Shown here: positions 12,201 through 22,672 of the stretch, piece by piece | Layout of the letters: each line of letters begins with the position of its first letter | How positions within the stretch are numbered: position 1 is the first letter of the stretch | Source: Haliclona indistincta | Taxonomy: Eukaryota > Porifera > Demospongiae > Haplosclerida > Chalinidae | Assembly (NCBI GenBank): GCA_964017065.1 | Contig: OZ024785.1 | Location: 8,059,672-8,123,671, forward strand | DNA length: 64,000 bases | Reading direction: 5' to 3' | Notes under the pieces: model-generated | What the model saw: the letters and a program-made list of their open reading frames with translations, nothing else | Databases searched by the model: none | What the model was told of the DNA's origin: nothing | Program-made: the position numbers and the translations under genes

Positions 12201-12729
12201 TGTACTTTGCATGTGATCTGATTATAAAATTTAAAAAAAATTATGTCCGATCATTTTGAAAGAATGTCTGACCAAATCATGGGTTGATCTGACATTTGTC
12301 AGGACACGTACAAGATTTTATAATATGTTCTGATAGACCAAATACAGCTAAGTAGGGTGTGATGGCGAGCCAATGGCGGGGCCTGCGGCCCCGCCTAGCA
12401 GAGCTATGGCGGGAATACCTAGCACCACTGGGTCTCCAGGGGCTTCTTGACATAAAAGGCAGCCATACATGCACTAACATTGTCTCACACATGCTGTTTT
12501 GACCAAAGAAGTGGCGTTTTTTGCTCCAGTGGGAGTGATTCTAGCACACGACAGTTGGTAGATCGTCAAGTGGGCGTGGTTAACGGCACTTGTCATTGAC
12601 AACAAGCCCGCGCATTGTGCAAGTTGATTTTGCATATTAACAGTGATCACAGCACTAGTTTATCTGTCTAATGGTTGCAAAGGTTAGTGAAATCCACAGA
12701 AACTAGAATTGCTGTCCGCACTTGAAGGG

Positions 12730-13068
12730 TTAAACAAGATCCGGTGATGATCATCCTATGAGGTACTGCTCGAGCTACGTTCATAAACTACATCGAGTGT
12801 ATGTGTCCAAGTCTTTGAGTGACAGCAAACTAGCACTATTCACCAAAAAATGGCACCCCATATTAAGGTGCAAGCAAGGAGAAAACTTTCTGTGGTTGCT
12901 CATGACTTTTTGTGTCTATCTGCCTTTACCATCTCACACAAATCTTGAAGAGGATGGGTCACACGATTGTGCTACATGAGGAACAGTTGAGCAAATATCC
13001 TATACAGGAAAATTGATTGTTCTTCAAATTTTTCAAATGTTATGAAGCATGATGACGCTGTTTTGTTA
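12730..13068. repeat. Segmental duplication, copy B right part
   Basis: Continues copy A from 7613 on, sharing the run gaggtactgctcgagctac, with a deletion of about 160 bp relative to copy A and several small insertions. 13069-13304 beyond it holds nothing I can identify. Confidence 0.85.
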
Positions 13069-13304
13069 TGTTATAGAGATGAGTTCCGTAAAATACACAC
13101 GTACAGTTGAAGATGCAGTTAATCATTACCCAACGTGTTGAATATGTAACTCCAACGATGGCAATCAAAGTTTCACTTGTACCAATTCAAGAACGCATTG
13201 CAAGCAAATACAGTCACAAAAATTTTTTTCGGTACTTGAACAAGCAAAGTTATTTGATGCTGGAACTTTTCCCTTGGAATTCAAGAGACAGACACTTACA
13301 ATTA

Positions 13305-13950
13305 TTTGTACCATAGGAAGCCTTATTTTCAAAGGCACCGCCAGTGGTGTATTTCAGATATACCATGGAAAGTCACATGATTTCCTGTGGAATAACTGGA
13401 TATTCCACGGGAAATCATGTGATTTCCTGTGGTATATCTGGATATTCCACGGGAAGTCACATGACTCCCACTGGGCAAAAATGATCATAGAAATGATCTT
13501 CCTTCCAAAGAGAAAAATAGGAAGGGGTGAGAGTTGCGAGTCAACCTATAAAGAGTGCGCAAGCCACCCTTATTTATCCTATAGAAACCTAGACATCAGT
13601 GGGCATTGTGGTTGCCATGGTACAAGTTAGTTATACCATGCCTACCTGTGGTGTATCATGAATACACGAAGCAATAACCATTAATCCCTCGGGCTACCGT
13701 GGTGTATCATGCATACACGAAGCAATAACTATTAATCCCTCGGGCTACCGTGGTGTATCATGCATACACGAAGCAATAACCATTAATCCCTCGGGCTACC
13801 ATGGTGTATCATGCATACACGAAGCAACAACTATTAATCCCGAGGACGTAGCCCGAGGGATTAATGGTTATTGCTTCGTGTATTCATGATACACCACAGG
13901 TAGCCCTAGGGATTAATAGTTATTGCTTCGGGTAGGCATGGTATAACATA
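13305..13950. mobile_element. Foldback MITE with internal 51-bp tandem units, copy 1
   Basis: The sequence from tttgtaccataggaagcc to ggcatggtataac recurs at 54139-54603 in shorter form. The right part is a palindrome: units reading tggtgtatcatgcatacacg ... aatccctcgggc are repeated about four times at 13644-13845 and then met by their reverse complement up to 13945. No coding capacity. The extra tandem units in this copy show local amplification of one arm. Confidence 0.8.
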
Positions 13951-14544
13951 GGACATTTTTCGTGTGTACTAAATGACCAACCAGGCTGAGCCTGAGAAAC
14001 TGCCATGTTCAGAAGATCCAGTCGAGCCTGTTGAAGAACAAGATATGCAAGCAGCATTATGCACAAACTGGTTGATGTGTCAACTCCTCCATCGACCTGG
14101 AAATTATTGAGAATTTCCGTGTCAACTTGACCAAACCAAACACCAAACACCTGCCAATCATGGGACATCCAGCGCACCCGCTTTACAAACCAGAATTTGC
14201 AGCTGGTCGTGACTTACAATGAGCTCTTTTTGGAGCAGCATGCTATTACTGGTCGTGACTTACAATGAGCTCTTTTTGGAGCAGCATGCTATTACTGTTG
14301 CCTAATATACAAACCGATTTCAAAGCTCATAAACAGCAAAGTAAATCACATGTACCATAACCATGTAGTCATGTACCTACTTATGCACACCAAGCATTAG
14401 ATTCATCATGCAGATTTTGAAAACAAAAGGACAAATAAAGCACACTTCATATACGAAAGCTTTATGCAAAAACTGTGATATTAGAGCACGCGTTTTCCAA
14501 ACGTGACAACATGGAAAACAATCACACACAGGTAGTATGCTTAC
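13951..14544. other. Region downstream of the last ASPSCR1 exon found
   Basis: Contains a 46-bp direct duplication (gtcgtgacttacaatgagct) at about 14204-14296. An 85-aa minus-strand frame at 13920-14177 has no family resemblance. The missing end of the ASPSCR1 UBX domain should be here if the gene is intact, but I could not find it. Confidence 0.45.
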
Positions 14545-16202
14545 AGCTTTCTCCAGGTTTGAAGCATCCTTGCAGCACCCACTGATTAGGAAGATGAACA
14601 CGTATCACTGTCATGGAGTAGTGCTCTAGCCTTCTTCTGTCCCTCTCTTGTCTCATAGCGTCCGTCATCAACTGACCTTCAGACAGATCCTTACTGCATA
14701 AAAGAACAAAATTGACATACAAGCTGCTATGTATCGTGACAGTATGATCCCGTGTGCTTTGTCTTACACTTGTCTTCTCAGGTCAACTTGCATATATTGT
14801 ACGTCGCTTGCAGTTGGCTGGAAGAAATCGTCTGGCAACTGATCTGAGTAAGTAAGAAAATGCATCACTGCGTCTGAGTATAGCAGTTAGTCAGGTACTC
14901 ACCTGAAGACGGTGTAGCTGGGAGAGACTCGTCTGAGCGAAGAAAGATCATTGGTTCACGCTCACAAGGATCCTATAGCAAGTACGTCAATACACAAAAA
15001 TTTTCAAAGCCCTGCAGTCTGTACCTCATAACTACGTGTTTGACCAGCAGATGAAGCAGCCCCCTTACTAACAGGTTCTCTAGTAAATCCTGCTGGCTTG
15101 CTGACTGGTTGAGAGGATATAAAAATAATGTAAACTTTGAGGCAAAAGACAAGCTACTCAGTACTCACCAGGCTCTTCCTGGCTATCAACCACCATGCTG
15201 GCAGCAGATGGGTTATCATGTTCTTGTAGAGCAGTTTCCGCTAAGGACGCTAACAGTGCAGGAGACGACAAAATGTTCATCACTTTCTCCTCCAATGAAG
15301 CGCCTTGGTTTTCCTCTACTTCCATCAGTTCTTCCTCTTTGTCTACAGATGGCTGCTCTAGTTGGGAAGATGATGACAGCTGTTCAGTTATCACTGGTGG
15401 TTCCTTGGTTATTATTTGTGGTTTTTCAGTTTCTGCTGAAGGCTGGTCTATTGTCACTGGCTGTCTTTGTTCAGGTATGCCTGTAGCAACACGATAGCTT
15501 AGCCTCAGAGCAGCTTGTCCTCCTGTTAGCCCTAGGTCTCTTAGAGTAGTCAGGCGAAGTTCTTCGTCACCAATAACCTGAACACAGAGAATCATCACAT
15601 CATATCACATACTTACGACACAAGTCATGCAAACCTTTTGCCTCATGTAGACTAGTTCAGGTACACTCTCAGGACTGGATGGTAGTAAATTCAACTGTTC
15701 CAGAACATTCCATAATGAAGTTGAAGAAAGAAAGGAGCCTGGGATCCTTCTACCATCCTCGACTTGTATCATTAGTGAGTTCTGCTGATCTGAAACGCAA
15801 ACATAACTAGTTGTATACTATTACAGCGATGGTATTTCAACTCACCAGCACTCACTCGTGGTGTTTCAGAGCGAACCATTTCGAGTTTGGCGTTGTTGGC
15901 GAGTCCAGAAAATCGCACAGGGCACGAAAGATCCAACACGGTCCGGCCATGTCTGTAGATGGAATGGAAGAGTGATAAATATCTCTGGATAAAATAATAA
16001 TACGGCAATTTCTCACTTTAGCACGTGATGATCAACTTCAAACCCTTGCTTGCGACAAGCTTCCTCAAGGATCTGTTATAACGTTAAACTAGTAACTTAC
16101 AGATAAGTGGCGGCATACCTGCAGTAAAGGAGTATTGGGGCTTTTCTTCACGGTCACTCGCCTGCCGTTGGGACAGAGCACAATACAGGAAAACGATGCC
16201 AT
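14545..16202 (-). CDS. ASPSCR1: TUG / ASPSCR1, GLUT4-tethering UBX-domain protein, 3' end not found
   Basis: Nine exons can be read on the minus strand: 16202-16119, 16072-16017, 15952-15846, 15789-15635, 15577-15169, 15104-15025, 14972-14903, 14843-14768 and 14693-14545, all joined in frame. The product begins MASFSCIVLCPNGRRVTVKK, then HGRTVLDLSCPVRF and NNAKLEMV, the TUG-type ubiquitin-like N-terminus. A second ubiquitin-like part has LRDLGLTGGQAAL. The DQLPDDFFQPT region and the start of the UBX domain (HLPNQWVLQGCFKPGES) follow. In vertebrates TUG holds GLUT4 vesicles and binds p97. The UBX domain stops after about one third: the last exon either continues past a GT donor into an exon I cannot find, or ends eight codons later. 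I chose ATG 16202 because the in-frame upstream ATG at 16277 lies in a transposon target site. Confidence 0.85.
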
Positions 16203-16280
16203 CACACACGTGAGCGCCGCATGGCGCGACCGACCGACCAAATAAATGCGCATGCACCATGAACCAGTACTACGCATGTG

Positions 16281-16751
16281 CTAGGCTTGCGCCGATTATG
16301 CTTTTAAAATTGCCTATTATGCTTTTTAGCAATGCTTTAATTTTCTCCCTATTATGCTTCAATTTTTTCCTATTATGCTACGTAATGCCAGGTGTCTAAT
16401 TGATTATAATAACACAGTTCAGACGCTGTGGGCGCTCTCGGCCTGTCTAGTATCGATACCGAAGTGCTGGAAGTGCCCGTTCCTTCATTCACCTAAACTG
16501 CCACTTCACCGTCGGCCAGGTAGCCAAGTTCGTCATCATCGCTAATGTCTGGAGAGTCTACTAGATCATTTATCTATGACTAGATCAACACTCGTGCTCG
16601 AGCTTGCCGCCATTTTAGCACAGGCCTGCCACCACACCCATTGAATGACGTCATTTACAGGAAATTGTACCTATTATGCTAGCATTATGCTCAATGCTTT
16701 ATCATGCCGAAAATGCCAAAAATTATGCTAGCATAATCGGCTCAAGCCTAG
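16281..16751. mobile_element. MITE with 23-bp inverted ends just upstream of ASPSCR1
   Basis: Left end CTAGGCTTGCGCCGATTATG, right end (reverse complement) CTAGGCTTGAGCCGATTATG. CATGTG flanks both sides (16275-16280 and 16752-16757) as a 6-bp target duplication. The inside is rich in the word attatgct. It starts only about 75 bp upstream of the ASPSCR1 start codon, so it occupies the promoter region. No coding potential. Confidence 0.8.
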
Positions 16752-16757
16752 CATGTG

Positions 16758-17057
16758 CACTACACTTCGAAACTTATTGTCAAAAAATAATTTTTGTGAA
16801 AATAAAGCATAAACGCAACAGTTGGTCAATTTAACATAATCCATTCTCTAGATAAAATTGTCATCGTCCTATAATAAGAGAGATTGAAGCCGAGAGGGCA
16901 TGATTGGCTGAGAGAGAAGAGAAGAAGAGAGCAAACTAAACCGATATTGTTCTATCATGTTCATAATGACCGTTCATCATTTCCTGTGCATTGGGGAAAG
17001 GGATGAAATGTAAAATCAGTCATAGTTTCACTTCATACCAGGTTGTTAAAAGCAGCA
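16758..17057. other. Intergenic stretch, nothing recognised
   Basis: AT-rich spacer between the MITE and the end of the Vac8-like gene. No open frame or repeat of note. Confidence 0.5.
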
Positions 17058-20000
17058 TCAGCTAGTTGAGCTATTTCTAATGATTCTCGTTTCAACCTCA
17101 AGTCCACTATTTTCTCCATTAGCACAGATCTTCTCAACAAATTCTTTGTTTTTCTGCCTGCAAGGTAGCAAAAATATATACTCAACAATGCAAAAATGAT
17201 AAGTTTTTATCACATACTTCCGTTTGAGAACTGAGCCATAATCCACAGCGCTAGATGTACATAGGAGGCGTCGTCTGATTGCATGAACCGTGAAACGAAG
17301 TCGATGGCTGACGGGTCTCCATCAAGCAAATGGACATGGTACTCCTCTACAGAGAGTTAGAGAGTGAGTCAGTGGGTGGGTGGGTGAGTGTGAGGGAGTG
17401 AGTGTATGAGGGAGTGAGTGAGTGAGTGAGTGTATGAGTGAGTGCATGAGGGAGTGAGTTAGAGAGTGAGTGAGTGGGTGGGTGTGAGGGAGTGAGTGAG
17501 TGAGTGAGGAAGTGAGTGAGTGGATTATTACCATTGATAGCAAGGTGACCTATCACTCCAGCACAGTTATACTGAACTTCCTTGTAGGGCGAGTCTGTTA
17601 ACCGAATCAAAACTTTGTAAAAATTTCCACCAAACAGTTCCATGATTTGTCTTCTAGCAAGAGCTACGAAGCAATCGAAAACATTCTTATACAGTTGCAC
17701 AGGAATTCAATACTCACGATGAGAAGCTAGGACAGCCATAGCTGCACTGGTCTCTGATAGGACCACTTCAGGAACGTGGCGTTGATCACGCAACTGCTCT
17801 GCTAACGTAACTAAGCAGCCAGCTTCTATCACCGCCTGCAGAGACGAAGAATACCAATAAGGAGGAAGTGGAGTTTGACGACAGTGAATAGAAGAAGAAG
17901 GTAGAATAAAGGTGCTTTCTCACCACACACTGATCCTCTGCTGCTAGGTTTCGAATCGTCCCAGCAGCGTGACACTGCACTTCAGGAAACTCCTGTAAAG
18001 ACACCAGTCTACGTAGCTCAGACAAAACTCCACTTCTGACGATAGGAACCTACAACAGCATGGAGTCATCGTCAAGCTAGCACTAGACAATCAATCTCAC
18101 CTCGTTCCCTTTTCTGATCGATAAGTTTCTAAGCGCTGCCACGGCCGCTGTGATTGTGTCCAAGTCCGTGCTCTTCATTAGCGGAATCAGTACGTTCAAG
18201 CCTCCCTCGGCAACTATTCTTCCCTGATTGCTCTCTGAATCAAAAATAGCACGTTTACACAATGTATGAAAAGCATGATTACAGAAATGCCTGACAAAAT
18301 ATGCAAGATTTGTAGTAGGTGGAATCAATAATGTAATAGACGAGCTTAAATGTAGTGATTAGACAAAAATGTGTATATCTTTCAAATAACAATGCACAAG
18401 ACTCACCATCAGATGCTAGGTTTCTGATCGCGAGACAAGCTTGACAGCATACCTGTTGGGGAGTGTAGCATAAAATTATGAAACAATTTGTACTCACTCT
18501 TTCAGTATCTGTGGTCATCAGCGCGATGAGTAATTTCAGGACTTTCCCGTTGCCATATACCATCATGGCTTGTCTGTGGATGGCTACACAATAGTGGTAG
18601 CATAAATATGAGTACACACATAAACTGACAGCCTCGTTACAGACACACCTATACACTCCCACAAAAATAGAACATGGTTTGAATTCCACAAAAACAGTAA
18701 AAAATCAACTTTGAAGTAAAATGTTTGTCAGCACGAAGTCATGTTCATACTTTCTCGAAAATGAAGTCAGAATTATATCTCCTTTCTGGATAGAATTTTT
18801 TCCACAAAGGGGCAAAGCATACATTGGAAAAAATTGGAGTGAGCAATTTCTGGATCTCAACTGGTTAGTAAGATTCAAAAGGGACAAGAATAGCTCAGGG
18901 AGGAGGAGGCAGTGCCCTCCAGACAAAGCCCAAGTCACAACAGCCATACTACACACTCACCATGTACTGCTAAATTGCTGAGGGCTGCTGCGGAATAAAA
19001 CTGAACATCTTTATCCTGCGACTCTAACATTCTGATAAAAACTGGGACAGCACCACCTTGCACCAGCTGCTGTCTATTGGACTCTGTAAAGAGCGTTGTG
19101 AGAAAAATGACAATGAATGGAAAGTTGAAAACATCCAGGAAATGTTCAACATCTATATTTATAAACATACCAAGGTGTGTCAGGTTCAGTAATGCTCCTG
19201 CTGCGTTTCTTTGCACACGTGAGTCCTCGTTGTGAGTGAGTCTAAGCAGGGCAGGGATTCCACCCTGGGCAGCTATCTCGAGTTTGTTGGTCTCTGTGGT
19301 AGCTAGCGTAGTGATGCAGCCACACGCATTGCACTGTACTTCAACATCTCTAGTACTGAGAAGAGAAATGAGAGGACCCAGAGCTCCGCTGTGAACGATG
19401 GTCACTTTGTTTTCGGCTAGTGAGAAGAAAAAAGAAAATGAAATTGTCAACATCGCAGTTTAATAAAGATCTGTTAGCCTAATATCTTTGATTTAGCACG
19501 TATTAGGTGAAGTGTAAATATGGATTCCGTTGGTGTACCTGGACCATGCAGAGCGAGATTACTGAGCGCCAGAGAAGCAGACTTTTGAGTATCCATATCA
19601 GAAGAGAGCAGTAAATGTACAACAGGTGCAAGAAAGCCCTCAGTCACCGGCTCTCTGACTATGAAACAGGAGGATTGAAAGAGAAAGATTTATGAAATGG
19701 TATAGTCGCTATGACTGTTTTCTCAGGAACTTAACATAATTTTTACACATACTAAACGTGAACAAGTTCTAGGTACACTTGTACAAACATCTTTAACTAA
19801 CACTGATTAGCTAATGTAATGAATGAGACCAGTATCAGTTACCACTACTTACGTGTTTCGCTGATTTCTGAGTAGCATATAGCGGCTGATCTTTGCAGGT
19901 CAACGTTATCTGAGTAAGCTAGTGTCTGTAGAGATTGGAGCCTCTTATCACTGAGTCCATGGTTGTCTTCAATGAGAAACGGGAAAAGGTGAAACAATCG

Positions 20001-20244
20001 TGCACACTTTAAAATAATCAGTTTAACAACGAGTAATCAACACCTAAGTACGTTGTGTGTATACAGTACCAACACACTTATGGAGTCGGTATATAAACAT
20101 TCAATCAGTTGCTGGGAATTTACTTTGGTCAAAGTATCGGAGCAGCGTAGATACCGCTTCTCGCTCACTGTCCTTGAGTAGAGGTTCTGTGGTCGCTCCC
20201 AGCCGTTCTCTGTGTGGCTGCTCGGAGCAGCAACAACCGCCCAT
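17058..20244 (-). CDS. Vac8-like armadillo-repeat protein
   Basis: The first exon (20244-20124) begins MGGCCCSEQ: a glycine at position 2 followed by three cysteines, fitting N-myristoylation and palmitoylation as in fungal Vac8. Then SEREAVSTLLRYF resembles the Vac8 N-terminus. Around a dozen further exons encode armadillo repeats, including SGALGPLISLLS, VQCNACGCITTLAT, VQRNAAGALLNLTH, VQFYSAAALSNLAV, VQCHAAGTIRNLAA and VQYNCAGVIGHLAI. The last exon ends ETRIIRNSSTS. Vac8 anchors organelle-contact and autophagy factors at the vacuole membrane in yeast; a membrane-adaptor role here is by homology. Exon boundaries were read from sequence but I did not check every phase. Distinct from beta-catenin and ARMC3/4 by its lipidated N-terminus and overall match to Vac8. 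Confidence 0.85.
17347..17535. repeat. GTGA/GGGA simple repeat in an intron of the Vac8-like gene
   Basis: A run of gtgagtgagtgag with variants fills one intron between two ARM-encoding exons. Antisense open frames rich in His-Ser-Leu here are artefacts of the repeat. Confidence 0.9.
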
Positions 20245-20390
20245 GATCGACGAGGAACAAACTGTGTTGTGCTATCGATATGCCAGCAATTAAGACCAAG
20301 CTCCGCCTAGATCACACCCATGATCTGAACCACCACCACGCGTGACGCCCCCCCCCCGTATTGTACAACCACGTGTGTATTAACGCCGCC
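20245..20390. promoter_or_regulatory. Divergent promoter between the Vac8-like and RS-protein genes
   Basis: Only 146 bp separate the two start codons (20244 on minus, 20391 on plus). It contains a C-run at about 20348-20357. A shared bidirectional promoter is the simple inference; no TATA box or known site stands out. Confidence 0.55.
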
Positions 20391-21525
20391 ATGAGTAGAA
20401 GACGTGACAGTAGACATCGCTCCCGTTCTAGATCGCGCAGTCCAAGACGTCGGATCTCTCCACATAGGTTAGGGAGCTGTCAGTTTTCCGAAAACCGTCT
20501 TGTACAATTTGATATTTTCTTTCAGAAGTGCAGTTGTACGTCACAGAGACTTGGGTGACAAAGATAGGCGGTCAGATGGTAGAGATTCGATGAGAGGAAG
20601 GAGAGATAGAAGAGGAAGGAGTGCAGAAAATGTGAGAGAACATCGACAAAGAGACAGAAGTAGAGAGAGGCCTGTCAGAGACAGAAGTGGAGATAGGCCT
20701 GTCAGAGACAGAAGTAGAGAAAGACTGATCGGGGACAGGAGTAGAGAAAGACCCTTACATCGAGATGATCGTCGAAACCACAGAGACAATGCTGATCTAA
20801 GAACTTTTATCAGTGGTAGAGTGACTTATGACGATCCAGCATCACGGTTGGGATCTTCTCAGAATAATCAGAGTGTTTCTCAGCATCGTGAGGACTCTCG
20901 ATTCTCTCGTTATGACCGTGGTCAGGATTGGTCTAGAGGGAGATCAACGAGAGGAGAGGATCGAAGGGAGAGAATAAGGTCTACCGGGTCACTGAATCTC
21001 AATCCAACAGACGTACCACGATCAGAGCGATACTTTGAGGTATGTTGAAATGTTAGTTTTACACTCACCGTCAGCTTGCTGTAGCATGATAGTCGAGGGG
21101 ATGAACAGGGTGGTGGTGGACGGGAATTAGACAGGAGAAGGAGAAGAAGCAGTTTGCGAGGGGACAGTGCACCTGAAAATACTCCAGCCAAGTGGGGACA
21201 TGACATGTTTGATCGTTACTACGGAGAAGGACAAAGCCCGTCCGCCACTGACGACGAACAAGACAACAACAATGATCAAGCTCCTAAGTGAGGAACCTAT
21301 AATATGATATCCAAGTACTGTTTTCTTTTGCCTGGTGTTTCGTAGGTCGATGGTTTCGAAAGTGAGCAATGATACCAGCATTACTCCGCTGACCATGAAC
21401 TGGGAAGGTGGTATGGACGTGTTTGTTGTGGAAGATGACACAAATCATGATCAGGTAACTATCATTATGTCAAATTCAGCAATTCCTACACTTTATTGCA
21501 GGACATGGACCAAAAGGAAGCATGA
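20391..21525 (+). CDS. Arginine/serine-rich (RS-domain) nuclear protein
   Basis: Five exons join in frame: 20391-20467, 20526-21039, 21085-21287, 21346-21454 and 21502-21525, giving 308 aa. The N-terminus starts MSRRRDSRHRSRSRSRSP, followed by repeats of RDRSRERP, a typical RS/RE region of splicing and mRNP proteins. The C-terminal third is acidic and has AKWGHDMFDRYY and LTMNWEGGMDVFVVEDD. The W-x-H-D-x-F pattern faintly recalls the exon-junction factor CASC3, but that is weak. There is no RRM. A role in nuclear RNA processing is inferred from the RS domain only; I do not recognise the orthologue. Confidence 0.75.
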
Positions 21526-21634
21526 TACAACACAAAGAACTTGAAAACTTGACAGTGCACACACTTTGTAAACACCATGCACACGTACGCGTACGCCCTC
21601 TTTTTAAGCTCCACCTACTACAGCTAAGTTAACC

Positions 21635-22599
21635 ATGCCCAAAGTTGTGAGAAAGAAGCGTTCCCGCGCTGTAGCTGGAAGTACGCGCACGCTACGAAGC
21701 AGGTCTGCGAAAGCACTGGTACCTGAGCAGGGCAATCCACAGACATCGGCTGAAAGCGCAGAAGAGCAGCCAGTTCTGGAAGACTCTATTGGTGCCTCGA
21801 CGATTGACATGACCAATGGGCCGCCAGCAACTATCGCCCGGGAACTCGTCAAGCGATTGAGAGACATTATGGTTGCTGCTACTGCAGCTCACAAGGATGA
21901 TTGTGCGGTAAATGCGCCCGCTATGTCAAAGTACTTGCGAAATCAGTTCACATTCTTTGGATTCAAGGCTCCATTGAGAAGGCAACTGCAGAAACAGTTT
22001 TGGGAAGGCAATGGAAAATTTTTGAAGCAAAGGAACGTCCTCGTAAATTTTCTGCAACTCTTGTGGGAGGAAGACGAGAGAGAAATGCAGGGGATAGGCT
22101 GTGATCTTGCTCACCGGCAAAGAGGAGTGCTGCTTGGAGAGACGAAAGAGGATTTCACTGACGCCATGGCTTGCATGAGGAAGATAATAACCCAGAAGAG
22201 CTGGTGGGATACAGTAGACGCTCTCTCCTATCCAGGTGAGTAGAAATGCTTTTTGAAAAAGTCTATCTTTCTCTCTCAGTTGTCGGCTATATGGTGCAGC
22301 AGCGACCAGATAGTGGTACAAAGATGATGAAAGAATGGATCAGCGAAGAGAACTTGTGGCTTCGTAGAACAGCCATTCTTCATCAACTCATCCGCAAAGA
22401 GAAAACCAACAGTGACCTGTTGTTTAGTTTCTGCTTGCAGAGAGCGCATGAGAAAGAGTTCTTCATTCAGAAGGCTATTGGCTGGGCTCTGAGAGACTAT
22501 GCTAGAGCTAACAGGACAGGTGTGAAGCAGTTTGTAGAGACTAATCGAGCCGCCTTGGCTCCTTTATCAATCAGAGAAGCATTGAAACACATACACTAA
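21635..22599 (+). CDS. AlkD-like DNA alkylation repair glycosylase
   Basis: Two exons, 21635-22235 and 22280-22599, join in frame (YP-VVG) to give 306 aa. After a basic, Ser/Ala-rich N-terminal tail of about 65 residues, which may be a nuclear signal, comes the HEAT-like helical fold of the AlkC/AlkD family. Hallmarks are KSWWDTVDAL, where W and D correspond to catalytic-pocket residues of bacterial AlkD, ENLWLRRTAILHQL, and KAIGWALRDYARAN. The family removes N3- and N7-alkylated purines without flipping the base. The gene is about 110 bp downstream of the RS gene on the same strand. Such proteins are widespread in bacteria and patchy in eukaryotes; the intron and basic tail show it is a resident eukaryotic gene. 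Confidence 0.9.
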
Positions 22600-22672
22600 T
22601 AATAAGACAGATTCTACCAATAATGTGCTCTGTACATGTGTGTGAAGAAAAAATAGTTCAGTTTGTTTAGTG

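Larger units (their letters stand above)
9598..12332 (+). mobile_element. hAT-type DNA transposon nested in the TTAA element
   Basis: Imperfect terminal inverted repeats surround the transposase gene: left CAGTGCATATTATAA and, further in, ggacaaatgtcc; right (reverse complement) CAGAACATATTATAA and tgacaaatgtc. The short direct repeat ATAGAC is found at both edges (9592-9597 and 12333-12338), two bases short of the 8 bp typical of hAT, so the target-site duplication is imperfect or my edge is off by a base or two. The element is about 2.7 kb with a single complete gene. Confidence 0.65.
9509..12729. mobile_element. TTAA-flanked piggyBac-like element, interrupted by a hAT element
   Basis: TTAA lies at 9505-9508 and again at 12730-12733. 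The ends are inverted: left CCCTTCACAAGCGACGG, right (reverse complement) CCCTTCAAGTGCGGAC. A TTAA duplication plus CCC termini is the signature of piggyBac-type transposons. A palindrome ggcgactatagtcgcc lies just inside the left end. The paralogous copy A at 7613 has one TTAA and no insert, which confirms the boundaries. No piggyBac transposase is present; the outer element's own sequence is only about 90 bp on the left and 400 bp on the right. It looks non-autonomous, and the gene inside belongs to a second, nested element. Confidence 0.8.

Noticed and set aside
13920..14177. Last exon of ASPSCR1
   Set aside because: The 85-aa frame is on the right strand but shows no resemblance to the UBX C-terminus or later TUG sequence.
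15109..15497. Plus-strand frames of 100-125 aa
   Set aside because: They are antisense to the ASPSCR1 coding exon, which has clear homology.
17322..17700. Minus-strand His/Ser/Leu-rich proteins
   Set aside because: They read through a GTGA simple repeat in an intron; only the ARM-encoding part is real.
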